Shown: positions 1 to 16,225, counted from the stretch's first letter. The stretch: DNA of 64,000 nt from Oscarella lobularis (GCF_947507565.1 NC_089193.1:1670325-1734324), one strand, 5' to 3'. Translations and numbers: made by a program. Notes: generated from the sequence alone by a model not told the origin.

Positions 1-3000
1 AGAAAACATAATGAGTACCTTCAGCAGAAAACATATTGAGTACCTTCAACAGAAAACGTAATGAGTACCTTCAACAGAAAACATATTGAGTACCTTCAAC
101 AGAAAACAGAAAACATATTGAGTACCTACTACAGAAAACAGCAAACATATTGAGTACGTTCAACAGAAAACATATTGAGTACGTTCAACAGAAAACATAA
201 TGAGTACCTTCAACAGAAAACATTGAGTACCTTCAACAGAAAACGTAATGAGTACCTTCAACAGAAAACAGAAAACATGTTGAGTACGTTTAACAGAAAA
301 CATAATGAGTACCTTCAACAGAAAACATAATGAGTACCTTCAACAGAAAACATATTGAGTACCTTCAACAGAAAACAGAAAACATATTGAGTACAGTACC
401 TTCAACAGAAAAATATTGAGTACCTTCAACAGAAAACATATTGTGTACGTTCAACAGAAAACATAATGAGTACCTTCAACAGAAAACATATTGAGTACGT
501 TCAACAGAAAACATAATGAGTACCTTCAACAGAAAACATATTGAGTACCTTCAACGGAAAACGTAATGAGTACCTTCAACAGAAAACATTTTGAGTACCT
601 TCAACAGAAAACAGAAAACATATTGAGTACCTACAACAGAAAACAGAAAACATATTGAGTACGTTCAACAGAAAACATATTGAGTACGTTCAACAGAAAA
701 CATAATGAGTACCTTCAACAGAAAACATTGAGTACCTTCAACAGAAAACGTAATGAGTACCTTCAACAGAAAACAGAAAACATGTTGAGTACGTTTAACA
801 GAAAACATAATGAGTACCTTCAACAGAAAACATAATGAGTACCTTCAACAGAAAACATATTGAGTACGTTCAACAGAAAACAGAAAACAGATTGAGACCT
901 ACAACAGAAAACAGAAAACATTGAGTACCTACAACAGAAAAAGAAAACAGATTGAGTACACTGTACCTACAACAGAAAACAGATTGAGTACCTTCAACAG
1001 AAAACATATTGAGTACCTTCAACAGAAAACAGAAAACATATTGAGTACAGTACCTTCAACAGAAAAATATTGAGTACCTTCAACAGAAAACATATTGAGT
1101 ACCTTCAACAGAAAACGTAATGAGTACCTTCAACAGAAAACGTAATGAGTACCTTCAACAGAAAACGTATTGAGTACCTACAACAGAAAACAGAAAACAT
1201 ATTGAGTACGTTCAACAGAAAACATATTGAATACGTTCAACAGAAAACATAATGAGTACCTTCAACAGAAAACATAATGAGTACCTTCAACAGAAAACAT
1301 ATTGAGTACCTTCAACAGAAAACAGAAAACATATTGAGTACAGTACCTTCTAACAGAAAACACATTCACTTCCTTCAACAGAAAACATATTGAGTACCTT
1401 CAACAGAAAACACATTGAGTACCTACAACAGAAAACACATTGAGTACCTACAACAGAAAACACATTCAGTACCTTCAACAGAAAACATATTGAGTACCTT
1501 CAACAGAAAACACATTGAGTACCTACAACAGAAAACACATTGAGTACCTTCAACAGAAAACATCATGAGTACCTTCAACAGAAAACATATTGAGTACCTT
1601 CAACAGAAAACATATTGAGTACCTTCAACAGAAAACAGAAAACATATTGAATACGTTCAACAGAAAACATATTGAATACCTTCAACAGAAAACAAAATGA
1701 GTACCTTCAACAGAAAACATATTGAGTACCTTCAACAGAAAACGTAATGAGTACCTTCAACAGAAAACATAATGAGTACCTTCAACAGAAAACGTATTGA
1801 GTACCTACAACAGAAAACAGAAAACATATTGAGTACGTTCAACAGAAAACATATTGAATAAGTTCAACAGAAAACATATTGAGTACCTTCAACAGAAAAC
1901 GTAATGAGTACCTTCAACAGAAAACGTATTGAGTACCTACAACAGAAAACAGAAAACATATTGAGTATGTTCAACAGAAAACATATTGAATACGTTCAAC
2001 AGAAAACATAATGAGTACCTTCAACAGAAAACATAATGAGTACCTGCAACAGAAAACATATTGAGTACCTTCAACAGAAAACAGAAAACATATTGAGTAC
2101 GTTTAACAGAAAACATAATGAGTACCTTCAACAGAAAACATATTGAGTACGTTAAACAGAAAACAGAAAACAGATTGAGACCTACAACAGAAAACAGAAA
2201 ACAATGAGTACCTACAACGGAAAAAGAAAACAGATTGAGTACACTGTACCTACAACAGAAAACAGATTGAGTACCTTCAACAGAAAACATAATGAGTACC
2301 TTCAACAGAAAACATATTGAGTACCTTCAACAGAAAACAGAAAACATATTGAGTACAGTACCTTCAACAGAAAAATATTTAGTACCTTCAACAGAAAACA
2401 TATTGAGTACCTTCAACAGAAAACATATTGAGTACGTTCAACAGAAAACGTAATGAGTACCTTCAACAGAAAACATATTGAGTACCTTCAACAGAAAACA
2501 GAAAACATATTGAGTACCTACAACAGAAAACAGAAAACATATTGAGTACGTTCAACAGAAAACATATTTAGTACGTTCAACAGAAAACATAATGAGTACC
2601 TTCAACAGAAAACATTGAGTACCTTCAACAGAAAACGTAATGAGTACCTTCAGCAGAAAACAGAAAACATGTTGAGTACGTTTAACAGAAAACATAATGA
2701 GTACCTTCAACAGAAAACACATTGAGTACCTACAACAGAAAACACATTGAGTACCTTCAACAGAAAACATCATGAGTACCTTCAACAGAAAACATATTGA
2801 GTACAGTACCTTCTAACAGAAAACACATTCACTTCCTTCAACAGAAAACATATTGAGTACCTTCAACAGAAAACACATTGAGTACCTACAACAGAAAACA
2901 CATTGAGTACCTACAACAGAAAACACATTCAGTACCTTCAACAGAAAACATATTGAGTACCTTCAACAGAAAACACATTGAGTACCTACAACAGAAAACA

Positions 3001-6000
3001 CATTGAGTACCTTCAACAGAAAACATCATGAGTACCTTCAACAGAAAACATATTGAGTACCTTCAACAGAAAACATATTGAGTACCTTCAACAGAAAACA
3101 GAAAACATATTGAATACGTTCAACAGAAAACATATTGAATACCTTCAACAGAAAACAAAATGAGTACCTTCAACAGAAAACATATTGAGTACCTTCAACA
3201 GAAAACGTAATGAGTACCTTCAACAGAAAACATAATGAGTACCTTCAACAGAAAACGTATTGAGTACCTACAACAGAAAACAGAAAACATATTGAGTACG
3301 TTCAACAGAAAACATATTGAATACGTTCAACAGAAAACATAATGAGTACCTTCAACAGAAAACCTAATGAGTACCTTCAACAGAAAACATATTGAGTACC
3401 TTCAACAGAAAACAGAAAACATACTGAGTACGTTTAGAAGAAAACATAATGAGTACCTTCAACAGAAAACATATTGAGTACGTTCAACAGAAAACAGAAA
3501 ACAGATTGAGACCTACAACAGAAAACAGAAAACATTGAGTACCTACAACAGAAAAAGAAAACAGATTGAGTACACTGTACCTACAACAGAAAACAGATTG
3601 AGTACCTTCAACAGAAAACATAATGAGTACCTTCAACAGAAAACATATTGAGTACCTTGAACAGAAAACAGAAAACATATTGAGTACAGTACCTTCAACA
3701 GAAAAATATTGAGTACCTTCAACAGAAAACATATTGAGTACCTTCAACAGAAAACATATTGAGTACGTTCAACAGAAAACGTAATGAGTACCTTCAACAG
3801 AAAACATATTGAGTACCTTCAACAGAAAACAGAAAACATATTGAGTACCTACAACAGAAAACAGAAAACATATTGAGTACGTTCAACAGAAAACATATTG
3901 AGTACGTTCAACAGAAAACATATTGAGTACCTTCAACAGAAAACATTGAGTACCTTCAACAGAAAACGTAATGAGTACCTTTAACAGAAAACAGAAAACA
4001 TGTTGAGTACGTTTAACAGAAAACATAATGAGTACCTTCAACAGAAAACATAATGAGTACCTTCAACAGAAAACATATTGAGTACGTTCAACAGAAAACA
4101 GAAAACAGATTGAGACCTACAACAGAAAACAGAAAACATTGAGTACCTACAACAGAAAAAGAAAACAGATTGAGTACACTGTACCTACAACAGAAAACAG
4201 ATTGAGTACCTTCAACAGAAAACATAATGAGTACCTTCAACAGAAAACATATTGAGTACCTTCAACAGAAAACAGAAAACATATTGAGTACAGTACCTTC
4301 AACAGAAAAATATTGAGTACCTTCAACAGAAAACATATTGAGTACGTTCAACAGAAAACGTAAAGAGTACCTTCAACAGAAAACGTATTGAGTACCTACA
4401 ACAGAAAACAGAAAACATATTGAGTACGTTCAACAGAAAACATATTGAATACGTTCAACAGAAAACATATTGAGTACCTTCAACAGAAAACGTAATGAGT
4501 ACCTTTAACAGAAAACGTATTGAGTACCTACAACAGAAAACAGAAAACATATTGAGTACGTTCAACAGAAAACATATTGAATACGTTCAACAGAAAACAT
4601 ATTGAGTACCTTCAACAGAAAACATATTGAGTACGTTCAACAGAAAACATAATGAGTACCTTCAGCAGAAAACATATTGAGTACCTTCAACAGAAAACGT
4701 AATGAGTACCTTCAACAGAAAACATATTGAGTACCTTCAACAGAAAACAGAAAACATATTGAGTACCTACTACAGAAAACAGCAAACATATTGAGTACGT
4801 TCAACAGAAAACATATTGAGTACGTTCAACAGAAAACATAATGAGTACCTTCAACAGAAAACATTGAGTACCTTCAACAGAAAACGTAATGAGTACCTTC
4901 AACAGAAAACAGAAAACATGTTGAGTACGTTTAACAGAAAACATAATGAGTACCTTCAACAGAAAACATAATGAGTACCTTCAACAGAAAACATATTGAG
5001 TACCTTCAACAGAAAACAGAAAACATATTGAGTACAGTACCTTCAACAGAAAAATATTGAGTACCTTCAACAGAAAACATATTGTGTACGTTCAACAGAA
5101 AACATAATGAGTACCTTCAACAGAAAACATATTGAGTACGTTCAACAGAAAACATAATGAGTACCTTCAACAGAAAACATATTGAGTACCTTCAACGGAA
5201 AACGTAATGAGTACCTTCAACAGAAAACATTTTGAGTACCTTCAACAGAAAACAGAAAACATATTGAGTACCTACAACAGAAAACAGAAAACATATTGAG
5301 TACGTTCAACAGAAAACATATTGAGTACGTTCAACAGAAAACATAATGAGTACCTTCAACAGAAAACATTGAGTACCTTCAACAGAAAACGTAATGAGTA
5401 CCTTCAACAGAAAACAGAAAACATGTTGAGTACGTTTAACAGAAAACATAATGAGTACCTTCAACAGAAAACATAATGAGTACCTTCAACAGAAAACATA
5501 TTGAGTACGTTCAACAGAAAACAGAAAACAGATTGAGACCTACAACAGAAAACAGAAAACATTGAGTACCTACAACAGAAAAAGAAAACAGATTGAGTAC
5601 ACTGTACCTACAACAGAAAACAGATTGAGTACCTTCAACAGAAAACATATTGAGTACCTTCAACAGAAAACAGAAAACATATTGAGTACAGTACCTTCAA
5701 CAGAAAAATATTGAGTACCTTCAACAGAAAACATATTGAGTACCTTCAACAGAAAACGTAATGAGTACCTTCAACAGAAAACGTAATGAGTACCTTCAAC
5801 AGAAAACGTATTGAGTACCTACAACAGAAAACAGAAAACATATTGAGTACGTTCAACAGAAAACATATTGAATACGTTCAACAGAAAACATAATGAGTAC
5901 CTTCAACAGAAAACATAATGAGTACCTTCAACAGAAAACATATTGAGTACCTTCAACAGAAAACAGAAAACATATTGAGTACAGTACCTTCTAACAGAAA

Positions 6001-9000
6001 ACACATTCACTTCCTTCAACAGAAAACATATTGAGTACCTTCAACAGAAAACACATTGAGTACCTACAACAGAAAACACATTGAGTACCTACAACAGAAA
6101 ACACATTCAGTACCTTCAACAGAAAACATATTGAGTACCTTCAACAGAAAACACATTGAGTACCTACAACAGAAAACACATTGAGTACCTTCAACAGAAA
6201 ACATCATGAGTACCTTCAACAGAAAACATATTGAGTACCTTCAACAGAAAACATATTGAGTACCTTCAACAGAAAACAGAAAACATATTGAATACGTTCA
6301 ACAGAAAACATATTGAATACCTTCAACAGAAAACAAAATGAGTACCTTCAACAGAAAACATATTGAGTACCTTCAACAGAAAACGTAATGAGTACCTTCA
6401 ACAGAAAACATAATGAGTACCTTCAACAGAAAACGTATTGAGTACCTACAACAGAAAACAGAAAACATATTGAGTACGTTCAACAGAAAACATATTGAAT
6501 AAGTTCAACAGAAAACATATTGAGTACCTTCAACAGAAAACGTAATGAGTACCTTCAACAGAAAACGTATTGAGTACCTACAACAGAAAACAGAAAACAT
6601 ATTGAGTATGTTCAACAGAAAACATATTGAATACGTTCAACAGAAAACATAATGAGTACCTTCAACAGAAAACATAATGAGTACCTGCAACAGAAAACAT
6701 ATTGAGTACCTTCAACAGAAAACAGAAAACATATTGAGTACGTTTAACAGAAAACATAATGAGTACCTTCAACAGAAAACATATTGAGTACGTTAAACAG
6801 AAAACAGAAAACAGATTGAGACCTACAACAGAAAACAGAAAACAATGAGTACCTACAACGGAAAAAGAAAACAGATTGAGTACACTGTACCTACAACAGA
6901 AAACAGATTGAGTACCTTCAACAGAAAACATAATGAGTACCTTCAACAGAAAACATATTGAGTACCTTCAACAGAAAACAGAAAACATATTGAGTACAGT
7001 ACCTTCAACAGAAAAATATTTAGTACCTTCAACAGAAAACATATTGAGTACCTTCAACAGAAAACATATTGAGTACGTTCAACAGAAAACGTAATGAGTA
7101 CCTTCAACAGAAAACATATTGAGTACCTTCAACAGAAAACAGAAAACATATTGAGTACCTACAACAGAAAACAGAAAACATATTGAGTACGTTCAACAGA
7201 AAACATATTTAGTACGTTCAACAGAAAACATAATGAGTACCTTCAACAGAAAACATTGAGTACCTTCAACAGAAAACGTAATGAGTACCTTCAGCAGAAA
7301 ACAGAAAACATGTTGAGTACGTTTAACAGAAAACATAATGAGTACCTTCAACAGAAAACATAATGAGTACCTTCAACAGAAAACATATTGAGTACGTTCA
7401 ACAGAAAACAGAAAACAGATTGAGACCTACAACAGAAAACAGAAAACATTGAGTAGCTACAACAGAAAAAGAAAACAGATTGAGTACACTGTACCTACAA
7501 CAGAAAACAGATTGAGTACCTTCAACAGAAACCATAATGAGTACCTTCAACAGAAAACATATTGAGTACCTTCAACAGAAAACAGAAAACATATTGAGTA
7601 CAGTACCTTCAACAGAAAAATATTGAGTACCTTCAAGAGAAAACATATTGAGTACCTTCAACAGAAAACGTAATGAGTACCTTCAACAGAAAACGTAAAG
7701 AGTACCTTCAACAGAAAACGTATTGAGTACCTACAACAGAAAACAGAAAACATATTGAGTACGTTCAACAGAAAACATATTGAATACGTTCAACAGAAAA
7801 CAGATTGAGTACCTTCAACAGAAAACATAATGAGTACCTTCAACAGAAAACATATTGAGTACCTTCAACAGAAAACAGAAAACATATTGAGTACAGTACC
7901 TTCAACAGAAAAATATTTAGTACCTTCAACAGAAAACATATTGAGTACCTTCAACAGAAAACATATTGAGTACGTTCAACAGAAAACGTAATGAGTACCT
8001 TCAACAGAAAACATATTGAGTACCTTCAACAGAAAACAGAAAACATATTGAGTACCTACAACAGAAAACAGAAAACATATTGAGTACGTTCAACAGAAAA
8101 CATATTTAGTACGTTCAACAGAAAACATAATGAGTACCTTCAACAGAAAACATTGAGTACCTTCAACAGAAAACGTAATGAGTACCTTCAGCAGAAAACA
8201 GAAAACATGTTGAGTACGTTTAACAGAAAACATAATGAGTACCTTCAACAGAAAACATAATGAGTACCTTCAACAGAAAACATATTGAGTACGTTCAACA
8301 GAAAACAGAAAACAGATTGAGACCTACAACAGAAAACAGAAAACATTGAGTACCTACAACAGAAAAAGAAAACAGATTGAGTACACTGTACCTACAACAG
8401 AAAACAGATTGAGTACCTTCAACAGAAAACATAATGAGTACCTTCAACAGAAAACATATTGAGTACCTTCAACAGAAAACAGAAAACATATTGAGTACAG
8501 TACCTTCAACAGAAAACAAAATGAGTACCTTCAAGAGAAAACATATTGAGTACCTTCAACAGAAAACGTAATGAGTACCTTCAACAGAAAACGTAAAGAG
8601 TACCTTCAACAGAAAACGTATTGAGTACCTACAACAGAAAACAGAAAACATATTGAGTACGTTCAACAGAAAACATAATGAATACGTTCAACAGAAAACA
8701 TATTGAGTACCTTCAAGAGAAAACGTAATGAGTACCTTTAACAGAAAACGTATTGAGTACCTACAACAGAAAACAGAAAACATATTGAGTACGTTCAACA
8801 GAAAACATATTGAATACGTTCAACAGAAAACATATTGAGTACCTTCAACAGAAAACATATTGAGTACGTTCAACAGAAAACATAATGAGTACCTTCAGCA
8901 GAAAACATATTGAGTACCTTCAACAGAAAACGTAATGAGTACCTTCAACAGAAAACATATTGAGTACCTTCAACAGAAAACAGAAAACATATTGAGTACC

Positions 9001-12000
9001 TACTACAGAAAACAGCAAACATATTGAGTACGTTCAACAGAAAACATATTGAGTACGTTCAACAGAAAACATAATGAGTACCTTCAACAGAAAACAGAAA
9101 ACATGTTGATTACGTTTAACAGAAAACATAATGAGTACCTTCAACAGAAAACATAATGAGTACCTTCAACAGAAAACATATTGAGTACCTTCAACAGAAA
9201 ACAGAAAACATATTGAGTACAGTACCTTCAACAGAAAACATAATGAGTACCTTCAACAGAAAACATATTGAGTACGTTCAACAGAAAACATAATGAGTAC
9301 CTTCAACAGAAAACATATTGAGTACCTTCAACGGAAAACGTAATGAGTACCAACAACAGAAAAGATTTTGAGTACCTTCAACAGAAAACAGAAAACATAT
9401 TGAGTACCTACAACAGAAAACAGAAAACATATTGAGTACGTTCAACAGAAAACATATTGAGTACGTTCAACAGAAAACATAATGAGTACCTTCAACAGAA
9501 AACATTGAGTACCTTCAACAGAAAACGTAATGAGTACCTTCAACAGAAAACAGAAAACATGTTGAGTACGTTTAACAGAAAACATAATGAGTACCTTCAA
9601 CAGAAAACATAATGAGTACCTTCAACAGAAAACATATTGAGTACGTTCAACAGAAAACAGAAAACAGATTGAGACCTACAACAGAAAACAGAAAACATTG
9701 AGTACCTACAACAGAAAAAGAAAACAGATTGAGTACACTGTACCTAACACAGAAAACAGATTGAGTACCTTCAACAGAAAACATATTGAGTACCTTCAAA
9801 AAAAACAGAAAACATATTGAGTACAGTACCTTCAACAGAAAAATATTGAGTACCTTCAACAGAAAACATATTGAGTACCTTCAACAGAAAACGTAATGAG
9901 TACCTTCAACAGAAAACGTAATGAGTACCTTCAACAGAAAACGTATTGAGTACCTACAACAGAAAACAGAAAACATATTGAGTACGTTCAACAGAAAACA
10001 TATTGAATACGTTCAACAGAAAACATAATGAGTACCTTCAACAGAAAACATAATGAGTACCTTCAACAGAAAACATATTGAGTACCTTCAACAGAAAACA
10101 GAAAACATATTGAGTACAGTACCTTCTAACAGAAAACACATTCACTTCCTTCAACAGAAAACATATTGAGTACCTTCAACAGAAAACACATTGAGTACCT
10201 ACAACAGAAAACACATTGAGTACCTACAACAGAAAACACATTCAGTACCTTCAACAGAAAACATATTGAGTACCTTCAACAGAAAACACATTGAGTACCT
10301 ACAACAGAAAACACATTGAGTACCTTCAACAGAAAACATCATGAGTACCTTCAACAGAAAACATATTGAGTACCTTCAACAGAAAACATATTGAGTACCT
10401 TCAACAGAAAACAGAAAACATATTGAATACGTTCAACAGAAAACATATTGAATACCTTCAACAGAAAACAAAATGAGTACCTTCAACAGAAAACATATTG
10501 AGTACCTTCAACAGAAAACGTAATGAGTACCTTCAACAGAAAACATAATGAGTACCTTCAACAGAAAACGTATTGAGTACCTACAACAGAAAACAGAAAA
10601 CATATTGAGTACGTTCAACAGAAAACATATTGAATACGTTCAACAGAAAACATAATGAGTACCTTCAACAGAAAACCTAATGAGTACCTTCAACAGAAAA
10701 CATATTGAGTACCTTCAACAGAAAACAGAAAACAGATTGAGACCTACAACAGAAAACAGAAAACATTGAGTACCTACAACAGAAAAAGAAAACAGATTGA
10801 GTACACTGTACCTACAACAGAAAACAGATTGAGTACCTTCAACAGAAAACATAATGAGTACCTTCAACAGAAAACATATTGAGTACCTTCAACAGAAAAC
10901 AGAAAACATATTGAGTACAGTACCTTCAACAGAAAACAAAATGAGTACCTTCAAGAGAAAACATATTGAGTACCTTCAACAGAAAACGTAATGAGTACCT
11001 TCAACAGAAAACGTAAAGAGTACCTTCAACAGAAAACGTATTGAGTACCTACAACAGAAAACAGAAAACATATTGAGTACGTTCAACAGAAAACATATTG
11101 AATACGTTCAACAGAAAACATATTGAGTACCTTCAACAGAAAACGTAATGAGTACCTTTAACAGAAAACGTATTGAGTACCTACAACAGAAAACAGAAAA
11201 CATATTGAGTACGTTCAACAGAAAACATATTGAATACGTTCAACAGAAAACATATTGAGTACCTTCAACAGAAAACATATTGAGTACGTTCAACAGAAAA
11301 CATAATGAGTACCTTCAGCAGAAAACATATTGAGTACCTTCAACAGAAAACGTAATGAGTACCTTCAACAGAAAACATATTGAGTACCTTCAACAGAAAA
11401 CAGAAAACATATTGAGTACCTACTACAGAAAACAGCAAACATATTGAGTACGTTCAACAGAAAACATATTGAGTACGTTCAACAGAAAACATAATGAGTA
11501 CCTTCAACAGAAAACATTGAGTACCTTCAACAGAAAACGTAATGAGTACCTTCAACAGAAAACAGAAAACATGTTGAGTACGTTTAACAGAAAACATAAT
11601 GAGTACCTTCAACAGAAAACATAATGAGTACCTTCAACAGAAAACATATTGAGTACCTTCAACAGAAAACAGAAAACATATTGAGTACAGTACCTTCAAC
11701 AGAAAAATATTGAGTACCTTCAACAGAAAACATATTGAGTACGTTCAACAGAAAACATAATGAGTACCTTCAACAGAAAACATATTGAGTACGTTCAACA
11801 GAAAACATAATGAGTACCTTCAACAGAAAACATATTGAGTACCTTCAACGGAAAACGTAATGAGTACCAACAACAGAAAAGATTTTGAGTACCTTCAACA
11901 GAAAACAGAAAACATATTGAGTACCTACAACAGAAAACAGAAAACATATTGAGTACGTTCAACAGAAAACATATTGAGTACGTTCAACAGAAAACATAAT

Positions 12001-15000
12001 GAGTACCTTCAACAGAAAACATTGAGTACCTTCAACAGAAAACGTAATGAGTACCTTCAACAGAAAACAGAAAACATGTTGAGTACGTTTAACAGAAAAC
12101 ATAATGAGTACCTTCAACAGAAAACATAATGAGTACCTTCAACAGAAAACATATTGAGTACGTTCAACAGAAAACAGAAAACAGATTGAGACCTACAACA
12201 GAAAAGAGAAAACATTGAGTACCTACAACAGAAAAAGAAAACAGATTGAGTACACTGTACCTACAACAGAAAACAGATTGAGTACCTTCAACAGAAAACA
12301 TATTGAGTACCTTCAAAAAAAACAGAAAACATATTGAGTACAGTACCTTCAACAGAAAAATATTGAGTACCTTCAACAGAAAACATATTGAGTACCTTCA
12401 ACAGAAAACGTAATGAGTACCTTCAACAGAAAACGTAATGAGTACCTTCAACAGAAAACGTATTGAGTACCTACAACAGAAAACAGAAAACATATTGAGT
12501 ATGTTCAACAGAAAACATATTGAATACGTTCAACAGAAAACATAATGAGTACCTTCAACAGAAAACATAATGAGTACCTTCAACAGAAAACATATTGAGT
12601 ACCTTCAACAGAAAACAGAAAACATATTGAGTACAGTACCTTCTAACAGAAAACACATTCACTTCCTTCAACAGAAAACATATTGAGTACCTTCAACAGA
12701 AAACACATTGAGTACCTACAACAGAAAACACATTGAGTACCTACAACAGAAAACACATTCAGTACCTTCAACAGAAAACATATTGAGTACCTTCAACAGA
12801 AAACACATTGAGTACCTACAACAGAAAACACATTGAGTACCTTCAACAGAAAACATCATGAGTACCTTCAACAGAAAACATATTGAGTACCTTCAACAGA
12901 AAACATATTGAGTACCTTCAACAGAAAACAGAAAACATATTGAATACGTTCAACAGAAAACATATTGAATACCTTCAACAGAAAACAAAATGAGTACCTT
13001 CAACAGAAAACATATTGAGTATTTTCAACAGAAAACGTAATGAGTACCTTCAACAGAAAACATAATGAGTACCTTCAACAGAAAACGTATTGAGTACCTA
13101 CAACAGAAAACAGAAAACATATTGAGTACGTTCAACAGAAAACATATTGAATAAGTTCAACAGAAAACATATTGAGTACCTTCAACAGAAAACGTAATGA
13201 GTACCTTCAACAGAAAACGTATTGAGTACCTACAACAGAAAACAGAAAACATATTGAGTATGTTCAACAGAAAACATATTGAATACGTTCAACAGAAAAC
13301 ATAATGAGTACATTCAACAGAAAACATAATGAGTACCTTCAACAGAAAACATATTGAGTACCTTCAACAGAAAACAGAAAACATATTGAGTACGTTTAAC
13401 AGAAAACATAATGAGTACCTTCAACAGAAAACGTATTGAGTACGTTAAACAGAAAACAGAAAACAGATTGAGACCTACAACAGAAAACAGAAAACAATGA
13501 GTACCTACAACGGAAAAAGAAAACAGATTGAGTACACTGTACCTACAACAGAAAACAGATTGAGTACCTTCAACAGAAAACATAATGAGTACCTTGAACA
13601 GAAAACATATTGAGTACCTTCAACAGAAAACAGAAAACATATTGAGTACAGTACCTTCAACAGAAAAATATTTAGTACCTTCAACAGAAAACATATTGAG
13701 TACCTTCAACAGAAAACATATTGAGTACGTTCAACAGAAAACGTAATGAGTACCTTCAACAGAAAACATATTGAGTACCTTCAACAGAAAACAGTAAACA
13801 TATTGAGTACCTACAACAGAAAACAGAAAACATATTGAGTACGTTCAACAGAAAACATATTTAGTACGTTCAACAGAAAACATAATGAGTACCTTCAACA
13901 GAAAACATTGAGTACCTTCAACAGAAAACGTAATGAGTACTTTCAGCAGAAAACAGAAAACATGTTGAGTACGTTTAACAGAAAACATAATGAGTACCTT
14001 CAACAGAAAACATAATGAGTACCTTCAACAGAAAACATATTGAGTACGTTCAACAGAAAACAGAAAACAGATTGAGACCTACAACAGAAAACAGAAAACA
14101 TTGAGTACCTACAACAGAAAAAGAAAACAGATTGAGTACACTGTACCTACAACAGAAAACAGATTGAGTACCTTCAACAGAAAACATAATGAGTACCTTC
14201 AACAGAAAACATATTGAGTACCTTCAACAGAAAACAGAAAACATATTGAGTACAGTACCTTCAACAGAAAAATATTGAGTACCTTCAAGAGAAAACATAT
14301 TGAGTACCTTCAACAGAAAACGTAATGAGTACCTTCAACAGAAAACGTATTGAGTACCTACAACAGAAAACAGAAAACATATTGAGTACGTTCAACAGAA
14401 AACATATTGAATACGTTCAACAGAAAACTATTGAGTACCTTCAACAGAAAACGTAATGAGTACCTTCAACAGAAAACGTATTGAGTACCTACAACAGAAA
14501 ACAGAAAACATATTGAGTACGTTCAACAGAAAACATATTGAATACGTTCAACAGAAAACATATTGAGTACCTTCAACAGAAAACATATTGAGTACGTTCA
14601 ACAGAAAACATAATGAGTACCTTCAGCAGAAAACATATTGAGTACCTTCAACAGAAAACGTAATGAGTACCTTCAACAGAAAACATATTGAGTTTCTTCA
14701 ACAGAAAACAGAAAACATATTGAGTACCTACAACAGAAAACAGCAAACATATTGAGTACGTTCAACAGAAAACATATTGAGTACGTTCAACAGAAAACAT
14801 AATGAGTACCTTCAACAGAAAACATTGAGTACCTTCAACAGAAAACGTAATGAGTACCTTCAACAGAAAACAGAAAACATGTTGAGTACGTTTAACAGAA
14901 AACATAATGAGTACCTTCAACAGAAAACATAATGAGTACCTTCAACAGAAAACATATTGAGTACGTTCAACAGAAAACAGAAAACAGATTGAGACCTACA

Positions 15001-16225
15001 ACAGAAAACAGAAAACATTGAGTACCTACAACAGAAAAAGAAAACAGATTGAGTACACTGTACCTACAACAGAAAACAGATTGAGTACCTTCAACAGAAA
15101 ACACAATGAGTACCTTCAACAGAAAACATATTGAGTGCCTTCAACAGAAAACAGAAAATATATTGAGTACAGTACCTTCAACAGAAAAATATTGAGTACC
15201 TTCAACAGAAAACATATTGAGTACGTTCAACAGAAAACATAATGAGTACCTTCAACAGAAAACATATTGAGTACGTTCAACAGAAAACATAATGAGTACC
15301 TTCAACAGAAAACATATTGAGTACCTTCAACAGAAAACATTGAGTACCTTCAACAGAAAACGTAATGAGTACCTTTAACAGAAAACAGAAAACATGTTGA
15401 GTACGTTTAACAGAAAACATAATGAGTACCTTCAACAGAAAACATAATGAGTACCTTCAACAGAAAACATATTGAGTACGTTCAACAGAAAACAGAAAAC
15501 AGATTGAGACCTACAACAGAAAACAGAAAACATTGAGTACCTACAACAGAAAAAGAAAACAGATTGAGTACACTGTACCTACAACAGAAAACAGATTGAG
15601 TACCTTCAACAGAAAACATAATGAGTACCTTCAACAGAAAACACATTCAGTACCTTCAACAGAAAACACATTGAGTACCTAAAACAGAAAACATATTGAG
15701 TACCTACAACAGAAAACACATTGAGTACTTGAGTACCTACAACAGAAAACACATTGAGTAGCTTCAACAGAAAACACATTGAGTACCTACAACAGAAAAC
15801 ACATTCAGTACCTTCAACAGAAAACACATTCAGTACCTTCAACAGAAAACACATTGAGTACCTTCAACAGAAAACACATTCAGTACCTTCAACAGAAAAC
15901 ACATTGAGTACCTAAAACAGAAAACATATTGAGTACCTACAACAGAAAACACATAGAGTACTTGAGTACCTACAACAGAAAACACATTGAGTAGCTTCAA
16001 CAGAAAACACATTGAGTACCTTCAACAGAAAACACATTCAGTACCTTCAACAGAAAACACATTGAGTACCTTCAACAGAAAACACATTGAGTACCTACAG
16101 CAGAAAACACATTCAGTACCTTCAACAGAAAACACATTCAGTACCTTCAACAGAAAACACATTGAGTACCTACAACAGAAAACACATTCAGTACCTTCAA
16201 CAGAAAACACATTGAGTAACTTCAA
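1..16225. repeat. 25-bp minisatellite array with mosaic higher-order repeats
   Basis: The whole stretch is made of about 25-bp units of the form GAGTACCTTCAACAG followed by AAAACATATT. Variants are 24 bp, 32 bp (a duplicated GAAAACA) and a few longer forms. Diagnostic variant units recur in the same order, which shows larger blocks. The unit with TTCAGCAG followed by one with CTACTACAG occurs at 1, 4,642, 8,875 and 11,295, with a diverged copy at 14,603. Positions 1 to about 2,715 recur almost verbatim 4,641 bp later. The last 600 bp (from about 15,620) is a purer subfamily with ACACATT endings. Open frames on both strands exist only because 25-bp units repeat every 75 bp without stops. They have no start context, introns or family likeness and are not genes. 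The array runs off the left edge, so its full size is unknown. A pericentromeric, subtelomeric or interstitial satellite is possible. Confidence 0.97.

Noticed and set aside
2021-2305. Open frames of 70-94 codons on the minus strand of the satellite, some identical 4,641 bp apart
   Set aside because: They are by-products of a 25-bp repeat whose length is not a multiple of three. The same sequence is open in several frames and on both strands, with no introns, start context or family likeness.
1-16225. CRISPR array
   Set aside because: Units lack unique spacers and the flanking genes are spliced animal genes. This is a satellite.
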